A stretch of DNA of 64,000 bases from Haliclystus octoradiatus (taxonomy: Eukaryota > Cnidaria > Staurozoa > Stauromedusae > Haliclystidae). Position 1 is the stretch's first letter. Every line of letters starts with the position of its first letter. Shown piece by piece: positions 55,127 through 64,000 of this stretch. Location of the stretch: NCBI GenBank assembly GCA_916610825.1, contig OU744452.1, forward strand, positions 4,003,543 to 4,067,542, written 5' to 3'. The notes below the pieces were generated by a model. That model was not told where the DNA came from and searched no databases. It saw only the letters and a program-made list of their open reading frames with translations. Both the position numbers and the translations under genes were made by a program.

Positions 55127-55367
55127 ATATATACGTTGCTTTTCTATCCAAATATCGCATTACTTCTGATTGGTTGATAGATTAATCAGTATTATATTTC
55201 TTCAAATTTTATATCAAAAAGAGGCTGCATTGAAATGAAGATAATATGACGTGCATTCCTTTGTTCTTCGTGGCTTTTTCGATATAATAAGAACAAAAGA
55301 AATGAAAATCTCAGTACTGTATGAGGAATAGATAAACGTTTTATAGACACATTCATGACTCTTTTAG

Positions 55368-55495
55368 GCACCGTGGAGGTGATGCCCATCATCGAAAAAA
55401 TACTAGGTGCATCCCCTGATTTTGACGTTGATCTGGAAGGTAGTAGTGAGCGTTGTATTATTGCAGTGAACCTGTGCATGCTACTCAAATTCTAA
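55368..55495 (+). other. Possible terminal coding exon (unassigned)
   Basis: A good acceptor (GACTCTTTTAG) is followed by 128 nt open to TAA at 55493-55495. The peptide begins TVEVMPIIEKILGASPDFDV and continues DLEGSSERCIIAVNLC, which looks protein-like. A donor-like GAAG|GTAGTA also occurs inside. No upstream partner exon was found between the two aquaporin genes, and no family was recognised. Confidence 0.3.
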
Positions 55496-56184
55496 CTATA
55501 CTCTACTCTATGCTATTCAAACTCTATGCAGGTCGTAAATCCTTGGGGACTTGGTGGCACTCCATCAAAATTTATAGTCAAATTTTGGGCAATATTGAGA
55601 CGTAGCATTGAAAAAATCTCTTAATTGTAAAGTTATTACAGTACTGAAGCTCCAAATATGCAAATACCACGCTTTTTCACCAGTAAAAATGACAAATACC
55701 CCATCGTCAGATGCATATAGTTACGGTCATGACACTAGCAATACCTTGCTCTATTTTTACCCAATTCATATTTCATCATCCTTAGCTACTCTACAAGAAT
55801 TCATATTTCAAAAAGCAAACAAAATTAAGTGATGAATATATAATTGGGATATCATGACATAATTATGTTAGGCTATAAATAGAAATAGATAATTGCAGAC
55901 TTTTGAATTAAAATTAACCATTTGATGAGTCAGTCTGATATGAACACAAATTGGTGATGTCATCATCTTATGATAGTCCAGTAACGTAGCACTCGGATAC
56001 TTACACAACTTCCAATAGATACATTTAGATACGATCATATAGCATGCAAGTGATACTAAGTTCTTAAATAGTAATGATTATAGGTATATTGCTCAGAGTA
56101 TGATTATGCAAATGTACTTCAGATATATATAGATTAAGACAGAAATTAAGTCTTAAAAAACGCAGTTTACAGACCAATATCTAT
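55496..56184. other. 3' flank of aquaporin copy 2
   Basis: AT-rich, no gene recognised; presumably contains the 3' UTR of the minus-strand aquaporin. Confidence 0.4.
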
Positions 56185-57366
56185 TCAAATTGATGATTTC
56201 ATTTCCAATGATAATTCAGCTACTTGTTGAGTTTGCTTTGACTCAATATCATCATCATAAACGCTAGTATCACTCTCATCAATTACATCATCAACGTAGA
56301 ATATTAGTTCGTATAATAAAGATGCAAGGGCACCACCAAGAAGAGGACCAATCCAGTAAATCTATAACAAATAAATATGGATAAGACACGTGGATATGAA
56401 AAAATACGGGAGAGGGTTTCACGCGATACGCAACTGGAAACGTTATAATTGATCAATCATCTCACTTATATCAATCGCGATTCACCCCCAGGACATTGAT
56501 TGGTGGCCAAAAACCTATTTCTTTGTTTTCCATCAACACGCAGTGATTCTTACCCAGTGGTTATCCCACATATTTGATACAACTGCTGGACCAAAAGATC
56601 TCGCAGGGTTGATGCCACATCCTGTCAATGGAATCTGTTGAAAGAGGGAACATGATTAACAAGAATGAAAAAAATGACGTCTATTAAACCGCTATCTTCT
56701 GCATGAGATGAGATACAGACTTACCATTGATAAATGACAAACAACGATTGATATTCCAATAGCCAGTGTAGCACCATATGGTTCCACATTTCTCTTTTCA
56801 TCAGTCACTGCAAACACAGTCAGCACAAGCAGAAATGTAAACACCAACTCCAACCCAAAGCCTTGTCCAACGTTCATTTTATCTGCAATGTTTGTGACAG
56901 CCATACCAAACCGTTTATCTTCGGGGACAATTCCCCATGCAATACCAGACCCGGCCACGCCTTAATTGAAAAATAATCGCTAGTATAGTAATTCGTGGGC
57001 ATTAAAACCATAGCTCATGTTAAAACAGAAAACTGTGTATGCCAAGCCATGATTATAGGTAGAGAATTATATAAATACATACCCCCTAAGCATTGCATAA
57101 CAATGTAGAGTACACAACGCAATGGTGATATCTTCCTTGCAATAACCATAGCAAATGAAACTGCTGGGTTAATGTGCCCACCACTGATATGACCAATGCA
57201 TTGGGCCAGTGTTGCTATTGCTAGGCCAATCGTTAGTCCAATTGATACAGTATTGCCATGATAAGCAGCAGTACACACGGCCGTTAAAAAAATCACCGAA
57301 GCGACGAACTCTGCTAAAACTGCTCTCCACAATGATAATGATTTCAGTTCATCGACAATTGCAGCC
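56185..57366 (-). CDS. Aquaporin (AQP1/AQP4-like water channel), copy 2, first exon not found
   Basis: Exons 57083-57366, 56725-56960, 56554-56634 and 56185-56361 join in phase (778 nt, 258 full codons plus stop). The first visible exon starts after acceptor TTGCATTTCAG and lacks an ATG, so a short upstream exon supplying the N-terminus is missing from the model. The core is almost identical to copy 1: [24 protein letters not shown] with Cys and Arg conserved, [19 protein letters not shown]. Differences in the core are few (e.g. GVLYIVM to CVLYIVM, two or three in the loop after IVPE). In contrast the C-terminal exon encodes a long acidic cytoplasmic tail ([19 protein letters not shown]) unrelated to that of copy 1, and the N-terminus also differs. 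Function is a membrane water channel; the divergent tails suggest different trafficking or regulation. Confidence 0.92.
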
Positions 57367-57548
57367 CTGAAATGCAAAATAAAAGTTTTGTATGTACTTT
57401 ATAATGTATCCACCGTGAAAATACTTCTATATGAAGTATTTTATGATTTTCTTTACAAATTTTATCTATCACATATCTATCAATATCACAATTATCTTAT
57501 CTACCACATCTATATCTCGGAGCACTGTTAGAATAAGTTCCTTCCCTT

Positions 57549-58042
57549 CTAAGTCCTAATAGTATACTATAAAACACAAATACCAGTATTTCATTTTGAA
57601 GAAGTTGGATTTGCTACTTGTTCATCTTGCTCCAAACACTAAAATGATATTAGAATAATGTTATTTTTGTAACCCATGGATCAAACTTATTCTTGTTAAC
57701 TGTAATCGATGCATAACAACTTAAATAAACCCACGATCAATGACACAAAAAAGAAATAATCCGAAGTTACTATGAGAAGGTTATTTATACAATAACATAG
57801 CTGTTATACAGGATAACGAGAAGTGATTATAAATAGTATAGTGTTTCATTGATCGTGGCTTTATTTAAGTTGTTATGCATCGATTAAGTTAACAAGAATA
57901 AGTTTGATCCATTGGTTACAAAAATAACATTATTTAAATATCTTTTTATTGTTTGGAGCAAGATGAACAAGTAGCAAATCCAACTTCTTCAAAATGAAAT
58001 ACAGGTAGATGTGTTTAATAGTATACTATTACGACTTAAGAA
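57549..58042. mobile_element. ~0.5 kb palindromic element upstream of aquaporin copy 2
   Basis: The left arm 57549-57742 (CTAATAGTATACTA, GAAGAAGTTGGATTTGCTAC, TTGTAACCCATGGATCAAAC, CCCACGATCAATGA) is mirrored by 57846-58042 (TCATTGATCGTGGC, GTTTGATCCATTGGTTACAA, GTAGCAAATCCAACTTCTTC, TAGTATACTATTACG). The ~100 bp loop plus part of the left arm occurs again as a direct copy at 58150-58315. Confidence 0.85.
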
Positions 58043-58149
58043 AGGAAGAAACTTCTATATGTGTACTAGAGGAAGATGATCAAAAATAAATATATTCGAA
58101 ATGTTTGAATATCTTTCCTCAACCTCTGAGATTCAAAGACATGATAAAG

Positions 58150-58315
58150 ATGAACGATACAACTTAAATAATTAAATAAACCCACGATCAATGAAACAAA
58201 AAATAAATAATCCGAAGTTACTATGAGAAGGTCATTTATACAATAACATAGCTGTTACATAGATAACGAGGAGTGATTATAAATATTATAATGTTTATGT
58301 TGAAACAGAGTGGTT
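58150..58315 (+). repeat. Extra partial copy of the palindromic element
   Basis: TAAATAAACCCACGATCAAT, AATAATCCGAAGTTACTATG, AGAAGGTCATTTATACAATA and ACATAGCTGTTACATAGATA repeat 57722-57840 with small changes, in the same orientation. Confidence 0.8.
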
Positions 58316-58469
58316 GAAATAAACCATACTGCACGGGGGACTTCGAAATTTTGTGTACAATTTTGAAATCAGGGAGGTGATAATGAAGACCCTAAAATTT
58401 CATGGTTTTATGATCGTAGGAAAATTTCAAAAATTCCGAAAATCTTCTAAACTTATACCGTAACATTTC

Positions 58470-58545
58470 ACAAGAACCTGGGAAGGCCCCCTTAGAAATG
58501 GCACGTCCCCGTATAGCCGGTGTATGGAAGTGCCCCCGGGGACCA
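58470..58545 (+). repeat. Copy of the CACGTCCCCGTATA repeat family
   Basis: GGCACGTCCCCGTATAGCCG followed by TGTATGGAAGTGCCCCCGGG. Related copies are at about 22105, 50700 (reverse), 54215 and 62210. Confidence 0.6.
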
Positions 58546-58559
58546 CTATGTAAACATAT

Positions 58560-58905
58560 GCACTCATAAAGATTAGTTTTGTGAAGTTAGCGATCGAGCG
58601 CATAAATTCTTCGTCCCACCGGAGGATTCTTCGTGACCATAGAGACATTAACATTTATAAATACCTTTGAATTTACGTATAAACTCTGTATAAGATAACT
58701 AATACATTGACATATAAAGCACCTGGTTACTTTATATATTTTATTATTGACTCCACACTTTAATTGTCGGCATCATATGTTCGTTGATCTTCGTCTGTGT
58801 TATCTTTCGAATAAGCTTCTATTGAAATATATCCGATAATCTGCTCAAGTTATATACCGGTTTTAGTCCACAAAAATAATTAAGTGGGGTGCCTTTAGGC
58901 GTTTC
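58560..58905. repeat. Diverged direct repeat of 59905-60145
   Basis: GTTTTGTGAAGTTAGCGAT, GACTCCACACTTTAATTGT, GTCTGTGTTATCTTTCGAAT and GGTTTTAGTCCACAAAAAT correspond in order to GTTTGTGAAGTTAACC, GACTCTACACTTTGATTGT, ATCTGTGTCATCTTCCAAAT and GGTTTTAGTTCATACAAAT near 59905-60115. Between them lies the LINE relic. The second copy keeps a 43-codon minus-strand frame that the first has lost. Confidence 0.7.
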
Positions 58906-59360
58906 ATAATTATAGATGTCCTACGTTTGTGTGTGAAATAAGTCCCTGAAAGCAGGTTTTGTACTGAACAAATAATGTTGAACGTATCTGAACTCCAAGA
59001 TTGCGAAATGATGGTTTTGAATGGGGTTCGATATCTGCAAAATGAACTGATGGCGTGGAGTAAGATTTTGCTCTCCTTGCCGACGCAACAGACAAGCTCA
59101 GTCTTTGAAGGGTTCCACGGTACTACGGAGACGATTTGAAGATAGCCATTTGTGAATCATTGTAATGCATTCACCAATCTTTTGCGCAGCTGTCGAGGTA
59201 ATATTCGGCTTATTATGGAAATAAATTTGCGTCTCATCGGCATAGCAGTGCGATTTCAGATTTAATTCACCGATAATCCTATGTATGTCCGACGTATATA
59301 CAAGAAACAGCAAGGGTCCAAGTACTGATCCTTGAGGTACACCATGTTCTAAACTCAAAT
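58905..59360 (-). mobile_element. LINE (CR1/jockey-type) reverse-transcriptase relic
   Basis: On the minus strand EHGVPQGSVLGPLLFLVYTS then DIHRIIGEL, HCYADETQIYF and MIHKWLSSNRLR form the palm/thumb region of a non-LTR reverse transcriptase. The catalytic YADD box reads YADE, so the second Asp is lost. A stop/frameshift near 59097 is followed in another frame by SVHFADIEPHSK and FRNLGVQI, the usual downstream RNLGV motif. Both ends are truncated. Confidence 0.85.
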
Positions 59361-60145
59361 TTTAAGAAATATTGCCAATCATGTCACTTTTATCGTTGCC
59401 AATCATCTCAGGTCATACTTTCAAACGAACGATTTCGAGTACACTGCACCTTTTTCAAATGAATTTCAGAAATGTCCATGCATTAATGTAATTGAAATTT
59501 TTGTTACAAGCCTGTATTTTACGGCTCCTGCTTGTTCAGAAAACTTATCTTTCTGATTTGCTCCCTAGAAAATTCAGTTCCCTCAATCAAAGCCATGAGA
59601 CCAATACCCCATAGATAAATAACAAATATTTCGTATTTTTATCATCTCCTTTGTCGAGTTAATAGCATCCGTGAGTTAATTTGCTATTCAATTCGTGCTT
59701 ATTTCTTAGAAATTCAGATTTTAATTTGCAACATGGAGGATGCAATTTTAAAAATTGCAAATGCTTAAAATGCTTGGCAGTTCCAAAGACAAACGAAGAT
59801 GCTAAACAAGCTCCATATGCACATCAAACGGGCACGTAAGCGAAATCGCACAGCATCATGGTATAATTAATTATTATGTTCGCAATAGTTAACTGAATTT
59901 AATACTATAAGATTAAGTTTGTGAAGTTAACCCAATAACATATATAGCGCATGGCCATTTGCATAACATTTTTATACTGTATTTTACAATTGACTCTACA
60001 CTTTGATTGTACGTATCTTGTTTTCATCTGTGTCATCTTCCAAATAAGCCTTCTCCTGAATTATATCACACCATTTACTCAAATTATATATGGGTTTTAG
60101 TTCATACAAATGATTTGATCGCGGTGCCTTTCTTAGAAATCAACT

Positions 60146-60590
60146 TGCTTTTAAATTTGTTGTTCACATCATTGCAACCTACAAAAGAATCAACAATAGT
60201 AATACTTTTTTCATTTTTTCAAGGTCAGAAACTTGTCCAATCTCATACAATTAGACGTTTTAAATTAAATAAAAAAAACGCTATCACATGTCCTCCATAA
60301 CAATTAACAATTTAAGACATAGATCACTGAACAATAAAACCATGATAAAGCATAACATGAAATCATAAATATTAATATTAATTAATTTTGGTAACATGAG
60401 TTGAAAATCCACGAGAAAGTGTGCGCCCAGGAAAAAAATTAATTACGTTAGTTTTTGAAAAATATCTCAATTATGAGGATACAATCCTATCTCAAATAGC
60501 TAAAGATGTTAGTGAATATTCTCCATGTTCTCAACCACGCCCCTGGAAAGACATAAAGGGGTCTTGTTTTCAGTTTGATACACTGCAAAT
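60146..60590. other. 3' flank of the Ku80 gene
   Basis: AT-rich; no gene accepted. Probable Ku80 3' UTR next to 60591. Confidence 0.4.
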
Positions 60591-63508
<2,918 letters not shown>

Positions 63509-63544
63509 CTAAAAAACATCATATTGTTATATCATAAAGGTGTA

Positions 63545-63632
63545 CAGTGAAACCTGTTTATAAAAGCTATTTATAATATCTACACAAACTGACCACTATA
63601 GACAGGTGGGCTTTATATACAGGGTTGACCTT
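63545..63632 (+). repeat. Copy of the GTGAAACCTGT...ACAGGTGG dispersed repeat
   Basis: AGTGAAACCTGTTTATAAAA, GACCACTATAGACAGGTGGG and TACAGGGTTGACCTT match the 42890-43045 copy in order and orientation. Confidence 0.7.
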
Positions 63633-63639
63633 ACAATCC

Positions 63640-63936
63640 ATGATCAAGTATGTAATTTTTTTAAATCTATTCGTAAATTGGCTCCTTCTTATTTGAGTGA
63701 CCTAATATCAATTAAAGAACTATCATCTTATTCACTACGATCGAATAATGATGGACTATTGCTAGATTACCCAAGTGCAGTAGCTACGTGCTCAACGCAA
63801 GGAGGTAGATCCTTCAAATATGCATCTCCATCGTTGTGGAAAAATCTACCGCCCAATTTACGAAACATAACTTCCCTTGACATTTTAAAACTCAAAAAAA
63901 AACCTATCTTTTCAAAACAGCTTTTAATGTATAGAG

Positions 63937-63945
<9 letters not shown>
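63640..63945 (+). mobile_element. LINE (CR1/jockey-type) 3' end of ORF2
   Basis: The plus-strand frame reads FKSIRKLAPSYLSDLI, SYSLRSNN, GGRSFKYASPSLWKNLPPNL then RNITSLDILKLK, the standard C-terminal block of CR1/jockey ORF2 proteins (LAPxYL...LRS...RxF...AP.LWN.LP..LR). It ends in a stop and runs into an ATT microsatellite, plausibly the element's tail. Confidence 0.8.
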
Positions 63946-63979
<34 letters not shown>

Positions 63980-64000
63980 GTTATTATTATATCATTGTTG
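63941..64000 (+). repeat. ATT microsatellite at the window edge
   Basis: Near-perfect ATT units from about 63941 to 63990, directly after the LINE 3' end. Confidence 0.9.

Noticed and set aside
59996..60127. Possible extra terminal exon after the Ku80 DVDDL codons
   Set aside because: Reading through at 60591-60605 already gives a Ku80-like terminus and stop; the segment is part of a duplicated block. Kept only as an alternative.

Overview
This is a metazoan nuclear genome window. It is visibly AT-rich, its genes have many GT-AG introns of about 0.1 to 6.5 kb, and most of the remaining sequence is mobile-element debris. The host genes (Ku80 with a vertebrate-like C-terminal tail, a PRR5/Protor mTORC2 subunit, an ES1/GATD3 protein, classical water-channel aquaporins) fit an invertebrate animal. 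A deuterostome such as a tunicate is possible, but species cannot be fixed from sequence alone. Nothing bacterial or viral was recognised.

Layout. 0.26-2.9 kb: satellite array with a ~200 bp unit and one inverted unit at 3.24-3.5 kb. 3.77-6.6 kb: long-terminal-inverted-repeat element enclosing a second inverted-repeat element with two tandem short ORFs. 7.7-21.6 kb (+): ES1/GATD3, eight exons with every junction in phase. Its first intron holds a PIF/Harbinger transposon (MADF-BESS gene plus broken DDE transposase); its second intron holds two opposed Penelope-like fragments. 22.6-26 kb (-): five-exon ankyrin-repeat/coiled-coil protein, not recognised. 29.1 kb (+): short possible death-effector-domain exon. 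30.0-36.8 kb (-): four-exon protein with seven zinc fingers. 38.6-40.7 kb: inverted-repeat elements with ~20 bp minisatellites. 41.4-49.6 kb (-): PRR5/Protor gene whose 6.5 kb first intron carries three transposons nested inside each other, two with visible target-site duplications. 51.2-52.8 and 56.2-57.4 kb (-): two tandem aquaporin genes, near-identical over a central ~0.8 kb including introns but unrelated at both ends. 54.66-55.13 kb: small hAT-like element with an 8 bp duplication. 58.9-59.4 kb: LINE reverse-transcriptase relic. 60.6-63.5 kb (-): last four exons of Ku80 (XRCC5), the rest lying beyond the window; one intron carries a Penelope-like endonuclease between perfect 249 bp inverted arms, flanked by TAA microsatellites. 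63.65-63.95 kb: LINE 3' end.

The genes are unrelated neighbours (mitochondrial protein, nuclear/transcription-type proteins, mTORC2, water transport, DNA repair) and do not form one pathway. The main unusual features are the layered mobile elements inside introns, the repeated use of large inverted arms by Penelope-like and MITE-type elements, and the sharply bounded homogenised tract between the two aquaporins. Exon models were built by hand from splice consensus, reading phase and protein-family memory; no search was run.
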